Shown: positions 7,431 to 15,774, numbered from the stretch's first letter. The stretch is 18,674 bases of DNA from Nitrospirae bacterium RIFCSPLOW2_12_42_9 (GCA_001805205.1 MHER01000144.1:1-18674), one strand, 5' to 3'. Notes: generated by a model from the sequence alone, not told the origin. A program made the numbers and translations.

Positions 7431-8258
7431 TCACTGCCTTGAACCATTGATTAATTTAAGGGCATTCTGATGCAGGACTTTATTTGCTGATGCAATAAGC
7501 GGCACTGTACGCTCAAGGCCGGCTGATATATCTCCAATCTCTCCACCTTCTATATCAGTGATAATCCCACCCGCCTCTTTAAGTATTAGCATACCTGCTG
7601 CATAGTCAAAGCTCCTTGAAGGAGTTGCAATCGCTGTAACATCAATCGCACCAGCCCCCATCAAGGCAAGGTCAAGCGCTATGGCACCGAGACAACGTAC
7701 CTTCCTTGAAGATTTGAGCAGAGGCATTAGCCTTTCTATATCCTTTGCCGGCACAGATGCCTCAAATGCCACCATATCAAACTCGTCGCTGCTACGGCAT
7801 ATAATCCTCTCTCCGTTGCACCATGACCCCTCGCCTCTTATGGCCCAGTATTCCTTATTGGAAGAGAGGTCCACTACATAACCAACAAGGATGTCTCTAA
7901 GCCTCTCACCATCGAGGATTGCTATAGAAGTGGCATAATAAGGCACACCGCGCTTTGCATTGTTGCTGCCATCAATCGGGTCTAATAAAATTTTGATATT
8001 ATTCTCTGTGCCAAATTTCTTAATCCCGCACTCCTCTGAGATTAGTGTGAAACTAATCCCATTTTGCGAGATCTTCTCTACAGCCTCAACAACTATCTTT
8101 TCAGCCATCTCATCAATATAAAAAGTCTGATCACCACTTGCCCCGCGCCTCAATTTCACTGAGGCATCAGCACTCCCTGCCACACGCGGGATTATCTCAA
8201 GAAGTTTCTTCCCTGTCTTTCGTAATTCCTCAACCCATTGAGCTGGTGATAATTGCAT
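7431..8258 (-). CDS. Inositol monophosphatase-family phosphatase
   Basis: A Mg2+-dependent, Li+-sensitive-type sugar phosphatase of the IMPase/FBPase superfamily, 275 residues, cytoplasmic. The metal-site residues are visible: E75/E76 in the ISEECG segment, the signature LLDPIDGSNN (91-100; D93 and D96) and the C-terminal FDYAAGMLILKEAGG (217-231; D218 in place within the usual W-D-x-A-A-G context, with Phe for Trp). The GAIALDLA segment (191-198) is the usual substrate-loop helix. The substrate cannot be assigned: inositol phosphate, fructose-1,6-bisphosphate or 3'-phosphoadenosine phosphate are all possible in this superfamily. The ATG has a TATAAT only 4 bases upstream and no Shine-Dalgarno, so the exact start is uncertain. 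It is divergent from the radical SAM gene. Confidence 0.9.
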   Translation of the reverse strand: MQLSPAQWVEELRKTGKKLLEIIPRVAGSADASVKLRRGASGDQTFYIDEMAEKIVVEAVEKISQNGISFTLISEECGIKKFGTENNIKILLDPIDGSNNAKRGVPYYATSIAILDGERLRDILVGYVVDLSSNKEYWAIRGEGSWCNGERIICRSSDEFDMVAFEASVPAKDIERLMPLLKSSRKVRCLGAIALDLALMGAGAIDVTAIATPSRSFDYAAGMLILKEAGGIITDIEGGEIGDISAGLERTVPLIASANKVLHQNALKLINGSRQ

Positions 8259-8661
8259 GAAAATTATAATAACAGAATTAAACCCTTTAATCTATGAAAA
8301 TGCATAGCGAGCATAGCGAGCGAATATAAAGATGATAAGTACCTTACATTTCGAAGCTCCCTTCTGCCCATTGCAGGGAGCTTCAAATTTAATCCAGACT
8401 ATTTTTAGCCAGATAACAAACTGGCTGGTTATGATTTTATTAGTCATTTCAAATAGTTCTAAATAAAATAAGTCAGGATTCCACAATTTGCAAGTCGTTT
8501 TATTAGCCGGCTATTCACCTTCATCATAATCACCGGCCACAAGGCTATCGCTTATTAATCTCAATCAAATCAGGCAGTTAGAACAATCTTATCTATCCTG
8601 TAATGCTCTGGTATCATGTTTGCTTTTATATATAAATCGTATGGTATAAGGAGGCCCAAAA
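8259..8661. other. 403-base divergent intergenic region
   Basis: It separates the minus-strand phosphatase gene from the plus-strand radical SAM operon. Contents: a tandem GCATAGCGA duplication (8302-8310 and 8311-8319), a strong hairpin (8348-8388), a weaker hairpin (8407-8426, AGCCAG/CTGGCT, 8-base loop), AT-rich sequence toward 8640, and a good Shine-Dalgarno (GGAGG at 8650-8654) for the radical SAM gene. I find no convincing sigma70 promoter for either gene and no ORF with a ribosome-binding site. Confidence 0.6.
8348..8388. other. Strong stem-loop in the divergent intergenic region
   Basis: A perfect 10-base inverted repeat, GAAGCTCCCT (8353-8362) and AGGGAGCTTC (8375-8384), with a 12-base loop. 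It is extended by four A-T pairs (8348-8351 with 8385-8388) across a one-base bulge. No T-tract follows on either strand, so it is not a classic terminator. It could be a structured leader, a small RNA or a protein-binding site. Confidence 0.65.
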
Positions 8662-9966
8662 ATGAAACCTTCTAAATTTAATATCCTGATCCCTTTAAAG
8701 GATAAAGAAGAATTCATAATATTTAACACCTTTACAGATTCCAGGGTTATAGTTGATAACCGCATCAAAGAGATGATAGAAAAACTACCTTCCAGTGAAT
8801 CATCTTTTAGTGAAGTTGAAAAAAGTTACTTAAAGGAACTGTTGGATCTCGGTATAGTCCTGATGGATAATGTAGATGAAGACCTGGAGCTTGAATACTG
8901 GTTCCAGAGATTCAAATTTGATTCCTCAGTCCTGGATATCACTGTCCTTACAACTTATGCCTGCAATCTGAGTTGCACGTATTGTTATGAAAACGGGATA
9001 AATATAACCTCCTCCATGAGGGATGATATCTGCAAATGGACAATCCTCTGGATAATAAAAAGACTCGATACTGTACGTCCCAGGACAGTGAGGCTCTTAT
9101 TCTTTGGCGGGGAACCCCTTCTCAATATTAAACCACTTAAATTCATAAGTGAAGAACTGTACTATGCATGCGTAAGAAGAGGAATAGGGCTCGAAATACG
9201 GCTGATTACTAACGGTGTCTTGTTAACTGTGGATATAGTTGAGTATCTGAAACAATTCGGCCTCAAGGGGATAAAAGTTACAATTGACGGCAACAGGGAG
9301 ACACACAATTCTAAAAGACCATATAAAGATGGCAGCGGTACCTTTGATACAATCATAGATAATCTTTCACAAATCAAGGGTATGGTACCAATCACTATAG
9401 GCGGTAATTTTGATGATCAATCCAAATACAGTATCCCTGAACTCCTGGACAGATTAAAGGAATATGGTTTCACTAACAAAGAGATAGAGGTTATCAGGTT
9501 TAAACCTATTCTTACTTCATTTGGTAACGGATGTATAGAAAATAAGGTCTGCACCTTCTCAAGTGTTGACCCGCAAGACTTCCTCTGGTTAAAGGATGAG
9601 ATAGAGAAGAGAGGCTTTGCCACCTCCGGTGAAATAGCCCTTGGTCCATGCGAAGCGATCAAAGAGTTTAATTATGTCATTGACCCTTTGGGAAAGGTGT
9701 ATAAATGTGCCGGTTTTGTGGGGAGGGAAGAATTTATCATTGCTGACATCCTGGAGGAAAGGAGTTTCACATACAGAAACACACAATTTATGACAGCAGA
9801 CCTATGGCATAAGTGCAGGGGATGTCCTTATATCCCCATCTGCTGTGGTGGATGCCGTGTAAACTCTCAGGCCCTGTGGGGGAATATCCTTAACTCTGCG
9901 TGTGAGGCCGAGTATCTTAACAAAGTAATCCTTGAACTCATACAGCATGACCCCACAGATTCCTGA
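8662..9966 (+). CDS. Radical SAM/SPASM peptide maturase
   Basis: A radical S-adenosylmethionine enzyme of the peptide-modifying class, 434 residues, cytoplasmic. An N-terminal domain (about 1-90) looks like those that bind leader peptides in this class. The 4Fe-4S/SAM motif is C101-x3-C105-x2-C108 (in TYACNLSCTYCYE), followed by the GGEP loop (149-152) and the TIDGNRETHNSKRP segment (about 207-220). The C-terminal SPASM domain matches its signature exactly: C330-x13-G344-x4-C349, C385-x2-C388-x5-C394-x3-C398, and C414, giving two auxiliary Fe-S clusters. SPASM enzymes include PqqE and sactipeptide, ranthipeptide and cyclophane synthases as well as sulphatase-maturing enzymes; no sulphatase is nearby. 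GGAGG precedes the ATG. A 23-codon ORF follows after 26 bases and is the natural candidate substrate. Confidence 0.92.
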   Translation: MKPSKFNILIPLKDKEEFIIFNTFTDSRVIVDNRIKEMIEKLPSSESSFSEVEKSYLKELLDLGIVLMDNVDEDLELEYWFQRFKFDSSVLDITVLTTYACNLSCTYCYENGINITSSMRDDICKWTILWIIKRLDTVRPRTVRLLFFGGEPLLNIKPLKFISEELYYACVRRGIGLEIRLITNGVLLTVDIVEYLKQFGLKGIKVTIDGNRETHNSKRPYKDGSGTFDTIIDNLSQIKGMVPITIGGNFDDQSKYSIPELLDRLKEYGFTNKEIEVIRFKPILTSFGNGCIENKVCTFSSVDPQDFLWLKDEIEKRGFATSGEIALGPCEAIKEFNYVIDPLGKVYKCAGFVGREEFIIADILEERSFTYRNTQFMTADLWHKCRGCPYIPICCGGCRVNSQALWGNILNSACEAEYLNKVILELIQHDPTDS

Positions 9967-9975
9967 ACTTGCAAG

Positions 9976-9986
9976 AAAGGAGGTGA
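9976..9986 (+). promoter_or_regulatory. Near-perfect Shine-Dalgarno of the tiny peptide ORF
   Basis: AAAGGAGGTGA matches the 16S anti-Shine-Dalgarno over about ten bases, with six bases (GGAGAG) before the ATG at 9993. It is the strongest ribosome-binding site in the window and decides the call of the 23-codon gene. Confidence 0.8.
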
Positions 9987-9992
9987 GGAGAG

Positions 9993-10064
9993 ATGAAGGT
10001 TATTAAAAAAGGAATAAGAAAAGAAGACTTAAAACCTGTATTCTGTCAGTTCTGGCTTACATAG
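9993..10064 (+). CDS. Candidate RiPP precursor peptide (23 residues)
   Basis: A 23-residue ORF too short for normal gene calling, 26 bases after the radical SAM/SPASM gene on the same strand. The N-terminal half is strongly basic (K/R at seven of the first fourteen positions) and could be a leader. The C-terminus PVFCQFWLT holds one Cys, two Phe and one Trp, residues used by SPASM enzymes for thioether or cyclophane cross-links. Its Shine-Dalgarno is almost perfect, as expected if the peptide must outnumber its enzyme. The length and enzyme-adjacent position recall PqqA with PqqE, but no PqqA-type Glu/Tyr pair is present, so it is not a PQQ precursor. No known precursor family is recognised. 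It could instead be a short leader ORF regulating the lipoprotein gene 58 bases downstream. Confidence 0.6.
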   Translation: MKVIKKGIRKEDLKPVFCQFWLT

Positions 10065-10122
10065 TTATACCTCATCTTAATTGTTGACATGCTGGACGGG
10101 TTTTACTTAAGCTACAGGTGGA

Positions 10123-11706
10123 ATGATTTACGGCCGGCCTATCATTCTCTGTAGCCTTCTTACCATTGGGATCCTCCTTAATGGATGCAATCGACCTGCT
10201 GGACAGGGGTCCAGGGCTTATGGTGATTCACTAACAATCGTCACTTATCATGCGCCTGCTGCTATTAATCCACTAACTGCTGTAAGTGGTATTTCAGCAA
10301 CCCTGTCAGATGCTATATTTGATGGACTGGTGAAGTTAGATGAACAGCTCGAGCCCAGGCCGCACCTGGCCTCCTCATATAAGTCATCAGAAGATTATGG
10401 GATATGGACATTCTATATAAGAAAAGGTATAAAATTCCATGATGATACAGAATTAACTACTGAAGATGTAAAATTCACTATTGAGCAACTCCTTAGATAC
10501 GCACATCAAAATCCTTATGCAGGTCTGTTCAAAGATATCCAATCAATACAAATCAGGGACAAATACACAATTGATATCATCCTTAAAAAACCCTCTATAT
10601 TTTTTATATACAGTATGAATTTTGGCATCCTCCCATCTCATATATTAAAAGGGAGGAAAAGAGAGGATATCGATTTCGGGTATAATCCTGTTGGAACCGG
10701 ACCTTTTAAACTCACCATGTGGAATCAGAAGGAGATCACACTCGAGGCAAACAAAGGGTATTTTCTCGGAAGACCATATCTTGATAGAATAATTGTCAAA
10801 GTATATCCGGACCAGGAACAGGCCTGGGCAAAAATGATGCAGGGTGAAGGAGATTTTCTGCACCCTGTAAATCCTTCAGTATATGGATTTTTAAACCAGG
10901 TCAGTTCTCTTAAGGTATACAAAACCCATGGTCTCTTTTTCTCAATAATAGCATTTAATAATCAAAACAGATTATTTAATAATAGAAAAGTAAAGGTTGC
11001 ATTAAATTATGCAATTGACAGGGAATATATAATCCGGAATATTTTAAATGGGATGGGTCTGGCTTCATCCGGTACAATAAGACCTGGGTCAGGGTTCTTT
11101 AATCCTGATATCAGGCCTTATCCGTACGAACCACGGAAGGCATTAGCATTGCTGAAAGAGGCTGGTTGGATTGATAGTGATGGAGATACTATACTTGATA
11201 ATAATGGAATAAAATTTTCCTTTACACTCCTTGTGAATGAGGGGGATGAGATGAATAATCGTGCTGCCATGTATATTCAGCAACAATTATGGGAGCTGGG
11301 TATTTCTGTGAATATCAAAACCATACCTGTCACCTCAATAGATAAACTGATTCAGGGTAAATTCGACGCCGTACTCATTGATGTCTTTTCTCATGTATTT
11401 CCTGATTATAACTATAATATCTGGCACTCCTCACAGATCAACAAAGGGAATATATGCCGATACAAATCATTTATAATAGACAAACTATTAGAGGAAGGCC
11501 GGGCATCGGGAGATATGAATAATGCAAAGCAGGTATATCATAGATATCAACAGGAGATGTATAATGATCCACCTGGAATATTCCTATACTGGGCCGACCA
11601 CCTTTTGGCACTCCATAAAAGGTTCAGGGGTGTCAGGTTTACATCAGCAGGAATACTGACATATGTAAACGAATGGTATGTGCCTGAATCAGAGCAGAAA
11701 AATTAG
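10123..11706 (+). CDS. Family 5 extracellular solute-binding lipoprotein (oligopeptide/dipeptide-binding type)
   Basis: A periplasmic-side lipoprotein that binds peptides or similar ligands (SBP_bac_5 family, like OppA, DppA and NikA), 527 residues. The signal peptide ends in a lipobox LLNGC with the lipidated Cys at 22. The mature protein shows family segments such as LTIVTYHAPAAINPLTAVSG near the start, the IFDGLVKLDEQLEPRPHLA strand (about 67-85), the WTFYIRKGIKFHDDTELTTE region (about 95-115), NPVGTGPF (about 188-195) and FNNRKVKVALNYAIDREYI (about 286-305). No permease or ATPase gene is adjacent, so it may present its ligand to another importer or to the sensor kinase encoded 14 bases downstream. 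The Shine-Dalgarno (AGGTGG) is only one base from the ATG. It follows the tiny peptide ORF by 58 bases. Confidence 0.9.
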   Translation: MIYGRPIILCSLLTIGILLNGCNRPAGQGSRAYGDSLTIVTYHAPAAINPLTAVSGISATLSDAIFDGLVKLDEQLEPRPHLASSYKSSEDYGIWTFYIRKGIKFHDDTELTTEDVKFTIEQLLRYAHQNPYAGLFKDIQSIQIRDKYTIDIILKKPSIFFIYSMNFGILPSHILKGRKREDIDFGYNPVGTGPFKLTMWNQKEITLEANKGYFLGRPYLDRIIVKVYPDQEQAWAKMMQGEGDFLHPVNPSVYGFLNQVSSLKVYKTHGLFFSIIAFNNQNRLFNNRKVKVALNYAIDREYIIRNILNGMGLASSGTIRPGSGFFNPDIRPYPYEPRKALALLKEAGWIDSDGDTILDNNGIKFSFTLLVNEGDEMNNRAAMYIQQQLWELGISVNIKTIPVTSIDKLIQGKFDAVLIDVFSHVFPDYNYNIWHSSQINKGNICRYKSFIIDKLLEEGRASGDMNNAKQVYHRYQQEMYNDPPGIFLYWADHLLALHKRFRGVRFTSAGILTYVNEWYVPESEQKN

Positions 11707-11720
11707 GGAAAGATAGTAAT

Positions 11721-13448
11721 GTGAAGAGCCTCTCAACAAAACTTATAATCCTCCTGATTATGGCAGTCCTTATCCCCTTGAGTTTTTATGGCATCCTGTC
11801 TATATGGACATCAAGGCATTTTAACTTCAAGTCAGTAACAGAGGGGAATATAAATGTGGCAAAGAGGGCTTCAGGGGAGATCGACCTTTATATTTCAAAC
11901 AGTATGGCAATCCTTAATGCACTGGCGCAGAATTTAGGAAGGTTCAATATAGCCAGAGAGGAACAGAGATTGATCCTGGGGAACTATATACTGAACTTCC
12001 CTGAGTTCAGAGAGATCCATATTGCAGACAATAAGGGGAAATTGATAATTTCCTCCAGTAACATATCAGAAGGAGATGTTTATTTTTATAAGGCTTTTGA
12101 TACCGCAATGATGGATAAGATATATAAATCAGACGTATACATCTCAAAGAACCTGACCCCTTCCATGACCATTGCCCTCCCATTAAAGAGGCTCAATACG
12201 ATTGTTGGGGTTGCTATCGCAAATATAGATCTGCTCAAGATGTGGAACCTTGTGGACAGTATAAGGATAGGAAAGGGGAGCTATGAATTTGTGGTATCAG
12301 GAGATGGCAGATTAATAGCCCATGGACTTGGAGATGGCAAGGCACGTGTCCTTTCAAACGAGAACATGAAGCCCCTCAAAATCGTAAGAGATGTACTGGA
12401 TGGCAAATACACAGTAGATACCTATAAAAACATAGAGGGTAAAGAGGTAATAGGTGTTGCAGCGCCCATACCATCCATGGGCTGGGGAATAGTTATCGAA
12501 GAGAATTTAATAGAGGCATATGCCCCTACCAGGAGGATGACATTTCAATTAACTATTCTGGTTATCCTGTTTGTGACAGCAGTCTCAATTCTGGGTTATA
12601 CAGGTGGAAGGAGATTCTTTATCCAACCTATCGGGATCCTGATAAATACAACGAGGAAGATTTCAAAGGGGAACCTCGATGAAGAGGTTACAATCCGGAC
12701 CGGAGATGAATTCGAGGAGGTAGGAGATGCCTTTAACAGGATGATGCATCAATTGAAAATATTCCAGGAAGAAATAAAACGCAACGAACGCATTGCATTT
12801 ATGAATAAGATTGCAACAGGTCTTGTGCATGACCTGAGACATCCGATCAGGAGCATAGAGAACAGCAGCAGACTTATTATGAAAGATTTCGATAAGGAGG
12901 ATTACAGAAACACCTTTAAAAATGTTGTTACAAGAGAGCTCAGAAATATCAATCAATTCCTCGAAGACCTCCTGAACCTGTCTCATCCTCTTCATCTGAC
13001 ACCTATATCACTGGATATCTGTGTTGAAATGGATAACATAACAGAAACGTTCAGGGATGAGGCTGAGAAAAAAGGGGTAAAGATTGAAACAACATATTCT
13101 GATAAGGATATAAGGATTACCGGTGACAAGTTCTCTCTGGAACGGCTCTTTAAGAACATAATAAGGAATGCTATAGAGGCCATGCCAGGGGGCGGGACAC
13201 TCAGTATATATATTACATCTATATCACAGGCAGTTGAGATCAGGTTTAAAGATACAGGTCATGGTGTCCCTGCTGATAAGATTAATGGCCTTTTTACAGA
13301 ATTCACCACTACAAAAGGGGATGGTATAGGTTTAGGTCTTGCAATATCAAAGAGGATAATCGATGCCCACAACGGCGCCATCTCAATAGAGAGTGAGATT
13401 GGGAAGGGGACCACTGTCAGGATAATATTACCATTGAGTGGAAATTGA
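11721..13448 (+). CDS. Membrane sensor histidine kinase (periplasmic sensor, HAMP, HisKA, HATPase)
   Basis: A two-component sensor kinase of 575 residues. TM1 is about 8-30. A large periplasmic domain (about 31-272) has the strand pattern of a double Cache sensor, including IHIADNKGKLIISSS (about 99-113) and the second-repeat YEFVVSGDGRLIAHG (about 188-202). TM2 is about 274-294, then HAMP (about 296-348) and a HisKA domain with the phospho-acceptor H370 in LVHDLRHPIRSIE. The H-box reads HDLRHP rather than the common HELRNP. The ATPase domain has the N-box NIIRNAIEAMPGG (479-491), G1 DTGHGVP (511-517) and G2 GDGIGLGLAIS (533-543), so it should be active. It starts at GTG (AGGGA upstream), 14 bases after the solute-binding lipoprotein. 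No response regulator is encoded in the window, so its partner is elsewhere or the kinase acts with a distant gene. Confidence 0.92.
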   Translation: MKSLSTKLIILLIMAVLIPLSFYGILSIWTSRHFNFKSVTEGNINVAKRASGEIDLYISNSMAILNALAQNLGRFNIAREEQRLILGNYILNFPEFREIHIADNKGKLIISSSNISEGDVYFYKAFDTAMMDKIYKSDVYISKNLTPSMTIALPLKRLNTIVGVAIANIDLLKMWNLVDSIRIGKGSYEFVVSGDGRLIAHGLGDGKARVLSNENMKPLKIVRDVLDGKYTVDTYKNIEGKEVIGVAAPIPSMGWGIVIEENLIEAYAPTRRMTFQLTILVILFVTAVSILGYTGGRRFFIQPIGILINTTRKISKGNLDEEVTIRTGDEFEEVGDAFNRMMHQLKIFQEEIKRNERIAFMNKIATGLVHDLRHPIRSIENSSRLIMKDFDKEDYRNTFKNVVTRELRNINQFLEDLLNLSHPLHLTPISLDICVEMDNITETFRDEAEKKGVKIETTYSDKDIRITGDKFSLERLFKNIIRNAIEAMPGGGTLSIYITSISQAVEIRFKDTGHGVPADKINGLFTEFTTTKGDGIGLGLAISKRIIDAHNGAISIESEIGKGTTVRIILPLSGN

Positions 13449-13456
13449 AAAATTCC

Positions 13457-13485
13457 TTGACACCCATTAGTTGTAGAGCTATTAT
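13457..13485 (+). promoter_or_regulatory. Sigma70 promoter of the Ig-like lipoprotein gene
   Basis: -35 TTGACA (13457-13462), a 17-base spacer and -10 TATTAT (13480-13485). Transcription would start near 13492, about 53 bases before the ATG at 13545. It shows that this gene is a separate unit from the kinase operon. Confidence 0.75.
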
Positions 13486-13544
13486 TCAACCTGATTTTTG
13501 AATTTCCGATATAGTATTGAACATTCAGATTTTACGGAGGGGTT

Positions 13545-15690
13545 ATGCCTAAGAAAATATACTTTTGGGGATTCATTGGTATGTGCGCTTTTTTTATCCT
13601 CCTGTGGAAAAAGCACAGACTCCTCAAGCACTGATTATGATACCACGGCGCCTACAGTGTCATCCACCAATCCTGCAAGTGATGTAACTGGTGTAGCGGT
13701 TGACTCAAAGATCTTCGTTACCTTCAGCGAGGCAATGGATGTATCAACCATCAATACAACTAACTTCACCCTGTCCGGTTCATCCGGTGCAGTGAGCGGC
13801 ACTGTAACCTACAGCGGCACAGTCGCAACCTTTATCCCCTCAACCAGTCTATCCCCCTTTAGCACCTATACCGCTAAGATAACACATGACGTAAAGGATC
13901 TGGCAGGGAATAACATGGTAAGCGATTATTCATGGAACTTTACCACCGGGGCCAGCACCACAGATGCAGCCAATATATCGATGACCGCCACCCCATCCAC
14001 CATAACAACAACGCAAACATCCTCTATCCAGGCATTAATTACCACTGCCCCCGGCGCCAATGTGGCCGACGGGACAACCGTGAGTTTTACGATAAGCAGC
14101 TCCATCTATGGCTCGATAACTGCATCGGCAACTACTTCCAGCGGTATTGCTACGGCCACATTTACAGCAGCCTCTGTGCCTGGCACGGTAACAATAACCG
14201 CATCTGTGGCAGGTGGATTAAGTAATACGGCTACCATTGTCATTGCTGCCCCTGCAACCGGGAGCATAGTTTATTCCGGCACCACTGCTTCTGCTCTTGG
14301 AATAAAAGGGACAGGACAGACCGAGACGGCTACCCTTACCTTTGCAGTAAAGGATATCAATGGTAATCCTGTGATTGACGGCACATCAGTCAGCTTTACC
14401 ATGGGAGGCCCCGGCGGCGGCAGGCTCCCTGATAACGGAGGCGAATATATCGGTGATCTGGACACCACCCCTACGACCGCATCTGTCTCCACAAGCGGTG
14501 GAAATGCGCTGATAAATCTGCACTCCGGTTCTGTTGCAGGGCCTGTTGTTGTTTCAGCCTCAGTAACTTCTTCAAACAATCAGACCATTTCAGCCTCATC
14601 TGCCGTAATATCCATTGGCGGCGGTCTCCCTTCCGCATCCCATTTTAATCTGGCAACGTCCAGATTTAATCTCCCTGGGTTGGTGGTTTCGAATAGTCAG
14701 GCAACTATACGTGCCTATATAGCAGACAGGTTTGGCAATTACAATGTGCTGACTGGCACATCGGTCTCTTTTTACACTGAGGCCGGTGCTATAGATAGGA
14801 GTGATATAACAGATGAAACAGGAAAAACCGACGTCATCTTCAGGACACAGTCCCCGGATCCAGCGAATGTTTCTCCTTCCACTGATGAAACTGACTTGAT
14901 AGATTCTTTATATACAACCTATGGTTTGAGCATTCCCTACACTACAAGTTACAGGGACGGATGGACAAAAGTTATGTCAACGGTTCAGGGCGAGGAGGCA
15001 TTTCTTGATGAGAACGGTAATGGCCTTTTCGATAGTTCATACAGCACCACAGCATGTCCGACCGGTTATACCTGTCAATGCAGCACCGGTTCTGTTAGCG
15101 GTCCTGCCTCGTGCGGAAGCGGGAGCAGGTCAGAGGGTTTTATTGATATTGGCGAACCTTTTATAGACAAAAATGACGACAGTTCCCGGGATAATGGCCA
15201 GGTCAGCGGCTCTCCATTTGAAGAGTGGATAGATGTTAATGGAAATGGGGTATATAATGATCCAAATGGAGTATGGGATGGTCCTGGCTGTACTGGCACC
15301 AACTGCCTGTCCAGCAAGGTGATATGGACATCCATCACACTTGCCTTTACAGGTAATGCAGAGTATTGTGAAATATTTCCTACTACTTTTGCTATAACCA
15401 ATGGCGGCTCCCCCCAGTCGTTCTCATTTATGGTGAGTGACATTTATACAAACAGGTTAGTTTCTGGAACGACAATTAAAGTTGAAGCTTCAAAAGGGAC
15501 GATGAGTCCAACTTCGCCTTATACATATACAGTTCCAGACGGGGTGCCTTATGGACCAACAGAGATATCCTTTACACTCTCGGATCCGGACACTGATTTA
15601 ACATTTGATTCATCAACAATCATTGTTACGGTCAGTTCCACAGATGTTATAACATGCCCTCCTGTAAGTATTTCAGGAACTGTGCAGTGA
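13545..15690 (+). CDS. Ig-like repeat surface lipoprotein, with a frameshift in the signal peptide
   Basis: A large secreted protein built from an SbsA-type Ig domain (nt about 13640-13955), two bacterial invasin-like Ig domains (about 13970-14250 and 14260-14630) and a longer C-terminal region. The last part has an Asp/Asn/Gly-rich block (15006-15261) that looks calcium-binding, and a final Ig-like strand set. The real start is ATG 13545: GGAGGGG lies just upstream and the promoter starts near 13492. The first 15 codons give MPKKIYFWGFIGMCA, a signal peptide, but the frame then runs to a stop. The body lies in another frame, beginning with the lipobox LSSC. Removing one T from the T7 run (13589-13595) joins them into signal peptide plus LSSCGKS. 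So the gene is phase-shifted, broken or mis-sequenced by one base. Without the shift, the body frame is open from an ATG at 13498, but that start gives no signal peptide. Confidence 0.75.
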
Positions 15691-15702
15691 GTGATCCTCT
15701 TG

Positions 15703-15756
15703 TTCCCACGTGTACAATTATACCTATAACAGTAGGTGCAATGATGTAGCGTGGAA
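15703..15756. other. Imperfect hairpin between the Ig-like gene and the restriction genes
   Basis: Two 23-base arms (15703-15725 and 15734-15756) form an imperfect inverted repeat around an 8-base loop. The paired blocks are ACCT/AGGT, ATT/AAT, TACA/TGTA and TTCC(C)ACG/CGTGGAA, with small bulges. It lies between convergent genes, so a role in ending transcription is likely, although a T-tract appears only about 14 bases downstream on the plus strand (15771-15776). Confidence 0.5.
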
Positions 15757-15774
15757 TGTTACCGGATATGTTTT

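Noticed and set aside
8662..9966. Radical SAM gene as an anaerobic sulphatase-maturing enzyme or PqqE
   Set aside because: No sulphatase or other PQQ genes in the window, and the adjacent peptide lacks the Glu/Tyr pair of PqqA.
9993..10064. Tiny ORF as a transcription-attenuation leader peptide
   Set aside because: No run of one regulatory amino acid and no terminator/antiterminator hairpin in the 58 bases after it; kept only as a secondary alternative.
10084..10112. TTGACA that could be an internal promoter for the solute-binding lipoprotein
   Set aside because: No acceptable -10 at 16-18 bases, and the transcript would start inside the ribosome-binding site.
13498..13544. ATG at 13498 as the start of the Ig-like protein
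   Set aside because: It lies about six bases after the predicted transcription start, has no ribosome-binding site and gives no signal peptide; ATG 13545 is better supported.
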